Positions 1-8,467 of a stretch of DNA of 64,000 nt are shown one piece after another. Position 1 is the first letter of the stretch. The number at the start of each line of letters is the position of its first letter. Position numbers and translations under genes: made by a program. The DNA lies in assembly GCF_000204645.1 (NCBI RefSeq), contig NC_015422.1, positions 1,302,001 through 1,366,000 on the forward strand, read 5' to 3'. The DNA comes from Alicycliphilus denitrificans K601. GTDB taxonomy: Bacteria > Pseudomonadota > Gammaproteobacteria > Burkholderiales > Burkholderiaceae_C. The notes under the pieces are model-generated. The model saw only the letters and a list, made by a program, of their open reading frames with translations. It was not told the origin of the DNA and did not search any database.

Positions 1-300
1 CAGACGCTGGGCCTGGGCGCCTGGGTGGCGTTCACGTCCGAAAAGGGCTTGGCGCCGCTGTGGCCCGCCTGGCGCCTGTCGCTGCTGGCCGGCAGCATGG
101 GCGCGGCCGCGTCGCTGGCCTGGTTCACCGCCTATGCCATGCAGGGCGCGGGGCCGGTGCGCACCCTGGGCATGGTGGAGGTGGTGTTCAGCTACCTGGT
201 GTCGCGCCGCCTGCTCAGCGAATCCTTCACCCGGCCCGAGAAGGCCGGCATGGCGCTGATGCTGGCGGGGCTGGTGCTCATTTGCCTGCAGGGTGTCTGA
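1..300 (+). CDS. DMT-family (EamA) permease, C-terminal fragment
   Basis: The reading frame is already open at base 1 and ends in TGA at 298-300, so only the last 99 codons are visible. They encode two or three hydrophobic helices, with the signature around GMVEVVFSYLVSRRLLSE and a final helix LALMLAGLVLICLQGV-like, as in the second half of EamA (drug/metabolite transporter) proteins. These are inner-membrane permeases of varied substrates; the substrate cannot be read from this piece. It converges on the acyl-CoA dehydrogenase gene with only 12 bp between stops. Confidence 0.75.
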   Translation, partial: QTLGLGAWVAFTSEKGLAPLWPAWRLSLLAGSMGAAASLAWFTAYAMQGAGPVRTLGMVEVVFSYLVSRRLLSESFTRPEKAGMALMLAGLVLICLQGV

Positions 301-312
301 GCGGCATGCGGT

Positions 313-2151
313 TCAGCCCACCAGTTCCGGCTGCGCGGCGGCCGCTGGCGCCGTGGCTGTGCGCTGCGCCGGGGCCAGGAATTCCCGGGCTTCCTGGAGG
401 CTGAGCCTGGCGCTGCCCAGCAGGGCGGCCTCGCGTGGGTGCGTCAGGGTGCTGGGGGCCGCCATGGGGTCTGCGGCAAGCAGGTGGGTACGCAGCACGG
501 CGTCGGCCAGCAGCAGCCGCCGGCCGTCCACGCCGGGCTGCGTGGCCTCCCAGGCCAGCAGGACGGCGGCGGCGGCGTAGTACACGGCGGAGGCCGCGCG
601 GCGGGTTTCGTTCTCGAACTCGGGGCGGGTGGCCACGGTTTCGGCCAGGGCGATGGCCTGGTCCAGCGCATGGCCCAACTGGCGCGCCATGTCCGGCGCG
701 CTGTGCTGCACGCCATGCAGTTTCTCGCGCAGCACGGCCTGCAGGGCCAGGTGGGCGCGGTCCTTGCGCACGGCGCGGCCGATGGCGTCCAGCGCGTTGA
801 TGTTGCTCGTGCCTTCCCACAGGACGCCGATGTGCGCGTCCCGCACCAGGCGCGCGTTCACGAAGTCCTCGATGTAGCCGTTGCCGCCGCGCACTTCCAT
901 GGCGCCCGTGGCCACGGTGATGTTGTCCCGGCAGGTGCGCAGCTTGAGCAGCGGCGTGAGCAGCCGCAGCGCGGCCGCGGCCTGCTTGTCGCCCGCGTAG
1001 CCCTTGGCCATCATGTCCGCGGTGGCCAGCGTCACGGACAGGGCGGCTTCGGTGGGCACCATGATCTTCAGCAGCTGGCGCTGCATCAGCGGGTAGTCCA
1101 TCACCCGCTGGCCGAAGGCGTGGCGGTTGCTCGCGGCCTGCAGGGCCTCGTTGAGGCAGCGGCGCATCATGGCGGCGGCGCGCACCGCGTGCGACAGCCG
1201 CGAGAGGTTGACCTGCTCCATCATCTGCTTCAAGCCCCGGGTGGGGTCGCCCACCAGGTAGGCGAAGGCGCCTTCGATGCGCAGCTCGCCGCTGGCCATG
1301 CTGCGGGTGCCGAGCTTGTCCTTGAGCCGCACGATGCGGTAGCTGTTGCGGCTGCCGTCCTCGCGCTGGCGCGGCATGGCGAACAGGGCCAGGCCGCGCG
1401 TGCCGGCGGGGGCGTTTTCGGGGCGCGCCAGGATGAGCGCCACATCCGCGTCCACGTGCGAGGAGAACCATTTCTCGCCAAACAGATGCCACTGGCCGTC
1501 GATCAGCCGGGCGGTGGTCTCCACCTGGCCGACGTCGGAGCCGCCGGCCTTCTCGGTCATGAACTGGGTGCCCTTCCACAGGTCTTCCAGCTTCTCGGCC
1601 AGCATGCGCGGCAGCAGGCGCGCCTTGAGCTCCTCGCTGCCGAACTTGCGTATCAGGTGGATGGAGGTGTCGGTGACGCTGATCGGGCACATCTGCCCGA
1701 ACTCGGACTGCACGAACAGGTACTGGAACGCGTACTTGGTGACGGGCGACAGGGTGCCGGGATAGCCCATGGCGCCGGGCCGGTGCGTCATGGCGTGGAA
1801 CTGGAACTGCTCGAACGCGATGTGCTCCATCTCCTGGTAGGCGGGGTGGTACTCCACCCAGTCCTCGTCCTCGCCCCAGCGCGAGCGCGCATGCAGCACC
1901 GGGCCGTGCTTGTCGGCCACGGTGGCCAGCTCGTTCAGGCGCCCGCCCGCCAGCTGGCCCAGGCGCTTGAGGTGCGGCAGGAAGTACTGCAGCTCGGCCT
2001 GCGGCACGTACAGCGGCAGCAGCTGCTGCAGGCCGGGGTCGATCTCGAAGAAATCCAGGCCGGCGCAGTCGGACGCCAGCTTGTCCGAGCTTTGCCGGGA
2101 CGTGGCTGGCCGCGGCTTGGCGAAGGCGCTGTAGCGGGGCAGGAAGGTCAT
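313..2151 (-). CDS. acyl-CoA dehydrogenase (AidB-like)
   Basis: A 612-residue flavoprotein of the acyl-CoA dehydrogenase family, expected to oxidise an acyl-CoA to the 2-enoyl-CoA with FAD and pass electrons to ETF. Residues 199-206 (TEKAGGSD) match the flavin/substrate loop, and WEGTSN at 445-450 places Glu446 where medium-chain dehydrogenases carry the catalytic base. The length (over 550) and extended N-terminus resemble the AidB/FadE-like long subfamily rather than the 380-residue enzymes. AGGAG lies just upstream of the ATG. It is the third gene of an operon with a CoA-transferase and a Bug receptor, which suggests a role in breaking down an imported carboxylic acid; the substrate is unknown. 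Confidence 0.9.
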   Translation of the reverse strand: MTFLPRYSAFAKPRPATSRQSSDKLASDCAGLDFFEIDPGLQQLLPLYVPQAELQYFLPHLKRLGQLAGGRLNELATVADKHGPVLHARSRWGEDEDWVEYHPAYQEMEHIAFEQFQFHAMTHRPGAMGYPGTLSPVTKYAFQYLFVQSEFGQMCPISVTDTSIHLIRKFGSEELKARLLPRMLAEKLEDLWKGTQFMTEKAGGSDVGQVETTARLIDGQWHLFGEKWFSSHVDADVALILARPENAPAGTRGLALFAMPRQREDGSRNSYRIVRLKDKLGTRSMASGELRIEGAFAYLVGDPTRGLKQMMEQVNLSRLSHAVRAAAMMRRCLNEALQAASNRHAFGQRVMDYPLMQRQLLKIMVPTEAALSVTLATADMMAKGYAGDKQAAAALRLLTPLLKLRTCRDNITVATGAMEVRGGNGYIEDFVNARLVRDAHIGVLWEGTSNINALDAIGRAVRKDRAHLALQAVLREKLHGVQHSAPDMARQLGHALDQAIALAETVATRPEFENETRRAASAVYYAAAAVLLAWEATQPGVDGRRLLLADAVLRTHLLAADPMAAPSTLTHPREAALLGSARLSLQEAREFLAPAQRTATAPAAAAQPELVG

Positions 2152-2187
2152 GGCGGAATCTCCTTGTGATAGAGGGTGGACAGGGCT

Positions 2188-3414
2188 TCAGATGACCCCG
2201 GACGCGCGCAGCGCGGCCTGCTGCTGCGGGGTCAGGCCAAGGCGCTCGCGCAGCACGGCGTCGGTGTGCTGGCCCAGGGTGGGCGGGCCGGCGGGGTAAT
2301 CCAGGGGCGTGGCGGAAAAACGCAGCGGGCTGGCAATGGCGCGGAAGGTGGCGCCGTCGTGCAGCGTGATCGGGGTCTCGATGCCGCGCGCCCGCACCTG
2401 CGGGTCGGCCAACGCCTGCTCGAAGTCGTTGATGGGCGCGCAGGGCACGCCGGCCGCGTCCAGCCGGGCCAGCCATTCGGCGCTGGCCTGGCCGGCCATG
2501 GCGCGGCAGAGCTCGGGCAGCAGCGCGTCGCGGTTCTGCAGCCGCCCCGAGACCTTGGCAAAGCGCGCGTCCGCGCCCAGGTCGGGGCGGCCGATGGCCT
2601 GGCAGTAGGCGGCGAACAGCGCGTCGTTGCCCACGGCCACCACGATCTGCCCGTCCCGCGTGTCGAACACCTGGTAGGGCACGGCGTTGGAATGGGCGTT
2701 GCCGTAGCGGCGCGGCAGCTTGCCGGAGGCCATGTAGTTCACCGCCTGGTTGCTGTTGAAGGCCATGGCGCAGTCCAGCAGCGCCATGTCCAGGTGCTGG
2801 CCCTGGCCGCTGCCCTCGCGCCACAGCAGCGCCGCCAGCACCGCCACGGTGGCGTACATGCCGGTGGTGATGTCGGCCACGGCGATGCCCACCTTCTGCG
2901 GGCCGCCGCCGGGCAGGTCGTCGCGCTCGCCGGTGATGCTCATGAGCCCGCTCATGGCCTGGAACACGAAGTCGTAGCCCGGCTTGTGGCTGTACGGGCC
3001 GGTGTGCCCGAAGCCGGTGACGGAGCAGTACACCAGGCCCGGGTGGATGGCCTTGAGATCGTCGTACCCCAGGCCGTAGCGCGCCAGGGTGCCGGCCTTG
3101 TAGTTCTCCACCAGCACGTCGCATTGCCGCACCAGGTCCTTGACCAGCGCCTGGCCCTGCGCGGTGGTGAAGTCGATGGTGACCGATTTCTTGCCGCGGT
3201 TGGCGGAGCCGAAATAGGCCGAATCGCGCCGTTCGCTGTCCGCGGCGGCCGGCATCCAGGGCGGGCCCCAGCCGCGGGTCTCGTCGCCCAGGCGGGGACG
3301 CTCCACCTTGATGACTTCGGCGCCCAGGTCGGCCAGGTTCTGCGTGCACCAGGGGCCGGCCAGCACCCGGGTCATGTCCAGCACGCGGTACTTTTGCAGT
3401 GGTTTGTCGCTCAT
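2188..3414 (-). CDS. CaiB/BaiF family (class III) CoA-transferase
   Basis: A 408-residue class III CoA-transferase, a family that moves CoA between organic acids as interlocked dimers. The N-terminus has the family pattern LDMTRVLAGPWCTQNLADLG and EVIKVERP (residues 12-40). Asp181 in ADITTGMYA aligns with the catalytic aspartate of formyl-CoA transferase. It lies 36 bp upstream of the acyl-CoA dehydrogenase gene and 30 bp downstream of the receptor gene, so the three are probably one transcript. I infer that it activates the acid bound by the receptor to its CoA thioester for the dehydrogenase. The donor and acceptor cannot be named. Confidence 0.92.
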   Translation of the reverse strand: MSDKPLQKYRVLDMTRVLAGPWCTQNLADLGAEVIKVERPRLGDETRGWGPPWMPAAADSERRDSAYFGSANRGKKSVTIDFTTAQGQALVKDLVRQCDVLVENYKAGTLARYGLGYDDLKAIHPGLVYCSVTGFGHTGPYSHKPGYDFVFQAMSGLMSITGERDDLPGGGPQKVGIAVADITTGMYATVAVLAALLWREGSGQGQHLDMALLDCAMAFNSNQAVNYMASGKLPRRYGNAHSNAVPYQVFDTRDGQIVVAVGNDALFAAYCQAIGRPDLGADARFAKVSGRLQNRDALLPELCRAMAGQASAEWLARLDAAGVPCAPINDFEQALADPQVRARGIETPITLHDGATFRAIASPLRFSATPLDYPAGPPTLGQHTDAVLRERLGLTPQQQAALRASGVI

Positions 3415-3444
3415 GGTATGGGTGGTTCGCTGCGGGGGCCGCCG

Positions 3445-4413
3445 TCATTCGGCCTTGATGCGGGCTTCCTCGATCACGGCCTTGTACTTGGCGCTCTCGT
3501 CCTTCAGGTAGGCGGCGAAGTCGCCCAGGTAGTAGCCCACGGGCTCGGCGCCGCTGCTGACCAATTGCTTCTGCACCTCGGGGGCGGCCATGATCTTCTT
3601 GATCTCTTCGGCCAGCCTGGCGAGCACCGGCTGCGGCACCCCGGCGGGCGCCACGAAGCCCACCCAGGCCTGCATCTCCATGCCAGGGTAGCCCACCTCG
3701 GCCACGGTGGGCACGTCGGGCAGGGCGTCGGAGCGCTTGCTGCCCATCACCGCCACGGCCTTGAGCTGGCCGCCCTTGATCAGCGGCGCGCCGGTGAAGG
3801 CGGGCTCGAACGTCATCGACACCTCGCCCGTGATGGTGGCCGCCTTGGCCGGTGCGCTGCCCTTGTAGGGCACGTGCAGCACGTCGATGCCGGCGCGCGT
3901 GCGCAGTAGCTCGCCGGCCAGGTGGGCGCTCGATCCATTGCCGTACGAGGCATAGCTCAGGCTGCCTGGCTTGCCCTTGGCCAGCTGCACCAGTTCGGCC
4001 AGGGTGCTGGCGGGCACCTTGGGGTTGAGCACGATGACGCTGGGTGCCATCGCCACCAGCGCGATGGGGTTGAAGCTCTTGACCGCGTCGTAGCGCAGGT
4101 TCTTGTACAGCCAGGGGTTGGCGGACAGCGTGGCGTTTGTGGCCGCGAGTAGGGTGTAGCCGTCGGGCCTGGAGCCGGCCACGAAGTCGGCCCCGGTGAT
4201 GGTGGAGGCGCCGGGCTTGTTCTCCACCACCACCGGCTGGCCCAGGCTGTCGCCGAGCCTTTGCCCCACGATGCGCGCCACCACGTCCGTCATACCGCCC
4301 GCCGCGTACGGCACCACGAGGCGTATCGGCTGTCGCGGGTAATCCTGGGCCCAGGCGGCGGTGGCGAGCGGGGCGGTCAGGGCTGCGCCCAGCAGCATTT
4401 GCTTGATGTCCAT
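3445..4413 (-). CDS. Bug/TctC-type periplasmic solute-binding receptor
   Basis: A 322-residue protein with a cleavable signal peptide (about residues 1-22, ending AWA before QDYP), followed by the family start PRQPIRLVVPYAAGGMTD. Bug receptors are greatly expanded in Comamonadaceae and bind carboxylates such as citrate, glutarate or aromatic acids, often feeding tripartite tricarboxylate transporters. No TctA/TctB membrane genes lie nearby, which is usual for orphan Bug proteins. It heads the operon with a CoA-transferase and an acyl-CoA dehydrogenase, and a LysR gene is divergent. AGGAG sits 8 bases upstream of the ATG, and a (TG)7 tract lies just beyond it in the leader. Confidence 0.93.
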   Translation of the reverse strand: MDIKQMLLGAALTAPLATAAWAQDYPRQPIRLVVPYAAGGMTDVVARIVGQRLGDSLGQPVVVENKPGASTITGADFVAGSRPDGYTLLAATNATLSANPWLYKNLRYDAVKSFNPIALVAMAPSVIVLNPKVPASTLAELVQLAKGKPGSLSYASYGNGSSAHLAGELLRTRAGIDVLHVPYKGSAPAKAATITGEVSMTFEPAFTGAPLIKGGQLKAVAVMGSKRSDALPDVPTVAEVGYPGMEMQAWVGFVAPAGVPQPVLARLAEEIKKIMAAPEVQKQLVSSGAEPVGYYLGDFAAYLKDESAKYKAVIEEARIKAE

Positions 4414-4430
4414 GTCTTGTCTCCTGATGG

Positions 4431-4444
4431 TGTGTGTGTGTGTG
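4431..4444. repeat. (TG)7 dinucleotide tract in receptor leader
   Basis: Seven perfect TG units lie 18 bp upstream of the start codon of the leftward receptor gene, immediately before its ribosome-binding site. Tracts of this kind can change length by slippage; seven units is short for that. Confidence 0.8.
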
Positions 4445-4551
4445 GATCTTGCGTCCGGAGTTGATTCTTCTTGACGTGATCCATACCGTCCAATACATTT
4501 TTTCTTGTTATTTATCTAATTCGTATATCAATAAGCCGGGGCGGGACAAGC
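4445..4551. promoter_or_regulatory. divergent AT-rich control region (LysR / receptor operon)
   Basis: This is an AT-rich island in a GC-rich context. It contains TTATT (about 4505-4515) and AATAA (about 4530-4535) as an inverted pair, plus several TAT/ATA half sites of the T-N11-A kind that LysR-type regulators bind. By analogy with other lysR-divergent operons I infer that it carries both promoters and the regulator's operator. No -35/-10 pair is clear enough to assign. Confidence 0.45.
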
Positions 4552-5445
4552 ATGGAACTGAGACAGCTGCGCTACTTCGTGGCCGTGGCCGAGGAGCTGC
4601 ACTTCGGTAAGGCCGCGCAGCGGCTGGCCATCTCGCAGCCGCCGCTGAGCTTCAACATCGCCCGGCTGGAGGAATCGCTGGGCTACGCCTTGCTGCGCCG
4701 CAGCACCCGCGCGGTGGAGCTGACGGCGGCTGGCAAGGTCTTCTACCGCGAGGCCTGCCGCATCCTCAGCCTTGCCGACCAGGCCCAGGCATTGGGTGGC
4801 CGCGCCGCGCGGGGCGAGGCAGGCAGCCTGCGCATCGGGTTCGTGGGGGCGGCGCTGCTCACGCCCATGGCCTCGGTGCTGCGGCGGTTCGATCTGGAGC
4901 GTCCGGGCCTGCTCATGACGGTGCACGAGCTCAACAGCTTCGAGCAGATCGACGCATTGCAGCGCGAGCAGATAGATTTCGGCATCCTGCACCCGCGCTC
5001 CATTCCTGAGGGCCTGCATGCCCAGGTGCTGTACCGCGAGCCCTTCGTCTGCGCCCTGCCGGCCTCCCATCCGCTGGCGGGCAGGAAGGAGATCCGCCTG
5101 CGGGCATTGAAGGACGAATCCTTCGTGCTCTTTCCGCGCCATTTCTCGCCCGAGTACCACGACCGCATCATCGCCATGTGCGTGGCGGCGGGGTTCACGC
5201 CGCAGGTGCGCTACGAGGTGCGCGCCAACGCCACGGTAGCGTCGCTGGTGGCGGCGGGTTTTGGCGTGGCCATCGTGCCCCGGTCCGTTGGCCGCGTGGC
5301 GATCGATGGCCTGCAGTTCCGCCCCCTGGCCGGCACCCGCGTCGATTCGGAGCTCATAGGGGCCTGGCGCGGGGAGGACCACGAAAGCCTGATCCGCCCC
5401 TTGCTGGCGGAAATGGCGCTGCAATTGAAAGAAGGCGCATCATGA
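4552..5445 (+). CDS. LysR-family transcriptional regulator
   Basis: A 297-residue regulator with an N-terminal winged helix-turn-helix (residues 1-60, including ELHFGKAAQRLAISQPPLS) and a C-terminal periplasmic-binding-protein-like effector domain. The BenM/CatM-like start MELRQLRYFVAVAEELHF suggests an aromatic or carboxylic acid effector. It is transcribed divergently from the receptor/CoA-transferase/dehydrogenase operon across 138 bp, the classic arrangement for a LysR activator of the neighbouring operon. Its stop codon lies inside a perfect palindrome that may end transcription. Confidence 0.93.
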   Translation: MELRQLRYFVAVAEELHFGKAAQRLAISQPPLSFNIARLEESLGYALLRRSTRAVELTAAGKVFYREACRILSLADQAQALGGRAARGEAGSLRIGFVGAALLTPMASVLRRFDLERPGLLMTVHELNSFEQIDALQREQIDFGILHPRSIPEGLHAQVLYREPFVCALPASHPLAGRKEIRLRALKDESFVLFPRHFSPEYHDRIIAMCVAAGFTPQVRYEVRANATVASLVAAGFGVAIVPRSVGRVAIDGLQFRPLAGTRVDSELIGAWRGEDHESLIRPLLAEMALQLKEGAS

Positions 5446-5453
5446 TGCGCCTT
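5432..5453 (+). terminator. perfect palindrome at the end of the LysR gene
   Basis: A 22-base perfect palindrome (half site AAGGCGCATCA) spans the last codons and TGA of the LysR gene and is followed by CTTTCC. It can form a 9-bp stem with a CATG loop. The T-run is short, so it is a weak intrinsic terminator or a protein-binding site. Confidence 0.45.
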
Positions 5454-5478
5454 TCCATAGCTCCCGGTTGCGTACTAC

Positions 5479-6714
5479 GTGCCAGATTCCTTGTTCCCGA
5501 AGCCCCATGATCCCGCGGCCATGATTGCCCAGCCCCGCCGCATCGCCCACCTCGACATGGATGCGTTCTACGCGTCCGTCGAACTGCTTCGCTACCCCCA
5601 GCTCACCGGCCTGCCCGTGGTCATAGGCGGCGGGCGCCGGCAGCACGACGACGCACTGGCCGCCGCCTATGCGGGGCGCCTGGCCGAGATTCCACCGGCT
5701 GCGTTCCCGCGCCTGAAGGACTACGTGGGCCGCGGCGTGATCACCACCGCCACCTATGCCGCGCGGCAGTTCGGCGTGGGCTCCGCCATGGGGCTGATGA
5801 AGGCCGCGCGCCTGTGCCCCGAGGCCATCCTGCTGCCGGTGGACTTTGCCGAATACCGGCGCTATTCGCGGCGCTTCAAGGAGGTCATCCTGTCCATCGC
5901 CCCGGTGATGGAGGACCGGGGCGTGGACGAGGTCTACATCGACTTCACGCAGGTACCCGGCGGCCAGCGCGAGGGCGGGCGGGTGCTGGCGCGGCTGATC
6001 CAGAAAAGCATCCACGATGCCACGGGCCTGACCTGCTCCATCGGCGTGGCGCCCAACAAGCTCATCGCCAAGATGGCCAGCGAGTTCGACAAGCCCAATG
6101 GCATCTCCATCGTGCAGCCCGGGGACCTGCAGGCGCGCATCTGGCCGCTGGCCTGCCGCAAGATCAACGGCATAGGCCCCAAGACCAACGACAGGCTGCA
6201 GGCGCACGGCATCCATACCATCGGCGACCTGGCCGCGCGCCCGCGCGACTGGCTGGTGGCGCACTTCGGCAAGGCCAGCGGCGCCTGGCTGCACGACGCA
6301 GCCTGGGGCCGCGACGAGCGCCCTGTGGTGACCGAGAGCGAGCCGGTGAGCATGAGCCGCGAGACCACCTTCGAGCGCGACCTGCACGCGGTGAGCGACA
6401 AGGCGCTGCTCGGGGAGATCTTCACCACCCTGTGCCAGCAGGTGGCGCAGGATCTGGCCGCCAAGGGCTACAAGGGGCGCACCATAGGCATCAAGCTGCG
6501 CTATGCCGACTTCCAGACCGCCACGCGCGACCAGACCATAGACCAGCCCACGCGGGACGCGGCCACGATACGCCGCGCGGCCGGCCAGTGCCTGAAGCGC
6601 GTGCCGCTGACCAAGCGCCTGCGCCTCCTGGGCGTGCGCGTGGGCAAGCTGCAGCCGGACGACGGCGGCGCGCAGGCGGGCGAGGGGGAGACGGAAGAGC
6701 CCCTGTTGCTTTGA
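5479..6714 (+). CDS. dinB: Y-family DNA polymerase IV-like protein
   Basis: A translesion DNA polymerase of 411 residues if the GTG at 5479 is used; an in-frame ATG at 5521 would give 397 residues and also begins just before the conserved core. LDMDAFYASVE carries the first catalytic aspartate and GVDEVYIDFT the second acidic pair. A helix-hairpin-helix region follows (INGIGPKTNDRLQAHGI), then the little-finger domain. Between the GGGR and GVITTATYAARQFGV motifs there is an insertion of about 30 residues relative to E. coli DinB. I believe related burkholderial proteins share this, but it would need an alignment. No LexA-like box is obvious upstream. Confidence 0.9.
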   Translation: MPDSLFPKPHDPAAMIAQPRRIAHLDMDAFYASVELLRYPQLTGLPVVIGGGRRQHDDALAAAYAGRLAEIPPAAFPRLKDYVGRGVITTATYAARQFGVGSAMGLMKAARLCPEAILLPVDFAEYRRYSRRFKEVILSIAPVMEDRGVDEVYIDFTQVPGGQREGGRVLARLIQKSIHDATGLTCSIGVAPNKLIAKMASEFDKPNGISIVQPGDLQARIWPLACRKINGIGPKTNDRLQAHGIHTIGDLAARPRDWLVAHFGKASGAWLHDAAWGRDERPVVTESEPVSMSRETTFERDLHAVSDKALLGEIFTTLCQQVAQDLAAKGYKGRTIGIKLRYADFQTATRDQTIDQPTRDAATIRRAAGQCLKRVPLTKRLRLLGVRVGKLQPDDGGAQAGEGETEEPLLL

Positions 6715-6875
6715 CGCCCGTTCTTGCGTTGACTTGAGTCAAAAACAACAGAAACGCCTGTAATAATTCATTACGGCTTCCTATACTGGATTCATCCTAT
6801 CAATCGGCACGCTCCGCTGGTGACCGTTCAGTTGCGGGGCTGTGCCGCCCTCTGCCGTCCTCTGCCGCCATTGCC

Positions 6876-8438
6876 ATGCGCATCAACGATCCGGTGACCG
6901 ACAACGAATACGATTTCCCGGCAGAAGAGCTGCTGATGTCCACCACCGACAAGCGTGGACTCATGACCCATTGCAATGCGGCGTTCGCCAGGGTCAGCGG
7001 CTACGACATCGACGAGCTGCTGGGGCAGCCGCACAACTTGGTCCGCCACCCCGATATGCCGCCCGAGGCTTACAAGGATCTGTGGGCCACGATCGGCCAT
7101 GGGCGGCCCTGGAGCGGCCTGGTGAAGAACCGGCGCAAGAACGGCGACTGCTACTGGGTACGCGCCAACGTCACGCCCATCATGGTGGACGGCAAGCCCC
7201 AGGGCTACATGTCGGTGCGCGAGAAGCCCACGCGCGAAGAGGTGCGCGCTGCCGAGGCGCTGTACGCCCGCATCCGCAGCGAGCGCGAGGCCGGGCGCCC
7301 CACCTTCGTGCTGCATGGCGGCCAGATCCGGCCCCTGGGCTGGCGCAACCAACTGGGCAAGCTGCAGCGCGCCGGCTTCACCCTGCGCCTGGCGGCCCTG
7401 CTGGTGCCGCTGCTGGCCGTGGCGCTGGCGCCCGCCCTGCTGGGCTGGGGCGGCATGCAGGCGGCGGTCGTACAGGCCGTGCTGCTGCTGGCCATGGCGG
7501 GAGGCATTCTCTGGTGCTTCCATCGGCGCATCACCACCGCCATCGGCGATGCCCAGCGCCTGGCCCGCGACCTGGCCTGCTGCAATCTGCACACCCCCAG
7601 CGTCCAGGTCGCTGGCCGCCATCCGCTGGGGCTGCTGCTGGAGAGCCTGCACCAGATCCAGATCAACCTGCGCGCCGTGGTCGGCGATGCGCGCAGCGAG
7701 ATCGCCCAGTTCGGCTCCATCTCCTCGGAGATCGCCACCGGCGCGCAGAACCTGTCGGCGCGCTCCGAAGCGCAGGCCAGCAACCTGGAGGAAACGGCGG
7801 CCGCGATGGAGGAACTGGCCAGCACGGTGCGCCAGTCGTCCGAGTCGGCACGGCAGGTGCTGGAGCGCAGCGCCCACAGCGCCCAGCTGGCGCAGCGCGG
7901 CGGCCAGGCCATGACCGAGGTGGGCGACGTGGTTCAGGCGATGGAGCAGTCCTCGCGCCAGATGGGGCAGATCATCGCCACCATCGAAAGCATCGCGTTC
8001 CAGACCAACATCCTGGCGCTCAATGCCGCCGTCGAGGCCGCGCGCGCCGGCGAGCAGGGCCGGGGCTTTGCCGTTGTCGCGGGCGAGGTGCGCGCGCTGG
8101 CGCAGCGCAGCGCCCAGGCGGCGGGCGAGATCCGGGGGCTGATCGGCCAATCCAACGCCAGCATCACGCGCTGCGTGCAGCAGATGCACGGGGCCGGCCA
8201 GACCATCGTGCAGGTGGTGGAGTCGGTCGGCCACGTGAGCCAGCTGATGGAGCAGATGGAGGCGACCACGCGCGAGCAGGCCACGGGCATAGGCCAGGTC
8301 AACGACGCCGTCGTGGACCTGGACCGCATGACCCAGCAGAACGTCGCGCTGGTCGAGCAGTCGGCCGCGTCGGCGCGAGCGATGAGCGGCAACGCGGGCA
8401 TCCTGGGCCGCACGCTGGACGTCTTCCAGATGCGCTGA
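6876..8438 (+). CDS. aer: Aer-like PAS-containing methyl-accepting chemotaxis protein
   Basis: A 520-residue receptor. Residues about 10-115 form an Aer-type PAS domain (LVRHPDMPPEAYKDLW, NRRKNGDCYWVRANVTP), which in E. coli binds FAD and senses redox state. Two adjacent hydrophobic segments (about residues 170-220, with a very short loop) anchor it in the inner membrane without a periplasmic sensor domain. The C-terminal half is the signalling coiled coil with the conserved hairpin ESIAFQTNILALNAAVEAAR. There is no C-terminal CheR-docking pentapeptide. It is a single gene, not next to che genes, and convergent with queF. An aerotaxis/energy-taxis role is inferred from the PAS match. Confidence 0.9.
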   Translation: MRINDPVTDNEYDFPAEELLMSTTDKRGLMTHCNAAFARVSGYDIDELLGQPHNLVRHPDMPPEAYKDLWATIGHGRPWSGLVKNRRKNGDCYWVRANVTPIMVDGKPQGYMSVREKPTREEVRAAEALYARIRSEREAGRPTFVLHGGQIRPLGWRNQLGKLQRAGFTLRLAALLVPLLAVALAPALLGWGGMQAAVVQAVLLLAMAGGILWCFHRRITTAIGDAQRLARDLACCNLHTPSVQVAGRHPLGLLLESLHQIQINLRAVVGDARSEIAQFGSISSEIATGAQNLSARSEAQASNLEETAAAMEELASTVRQSSESARQVLERSAHSAQLAQRGGQAMTEVGDVVQAMEQSSRQMGQIIATIESIAFQTNILALNAAVEAARAGEQGRGFAVVAGEVRALAQRSAQAAGEIRGLIGQSNASITRCVQQMHGAGQTIVQVVESVGHVSQLMEQMEATTREQATGIGQVNDAVVDLDRMTQQNVALVEQSAASARAMSGNAGILGRTLDVFQMR

Positions 8439-8467
8439 CAGGGCGGCTGCCCGCCGGCTGGTGCGCG

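Noticed and set aside
278..4498. A very long open frame on the - strand (about 1400 codons) spanning three genes, and similar ones at 11122-14418 (+), 30756-33860 (-) and 52650-56333 (-, 5' part).
   Set aside because: These are open only because GC-rich codon use in the true genes removes stop codons in other frames. Their translations are Arg/Ala/Gly-rich without domains, while the overlapping frames have full conserved proteins.
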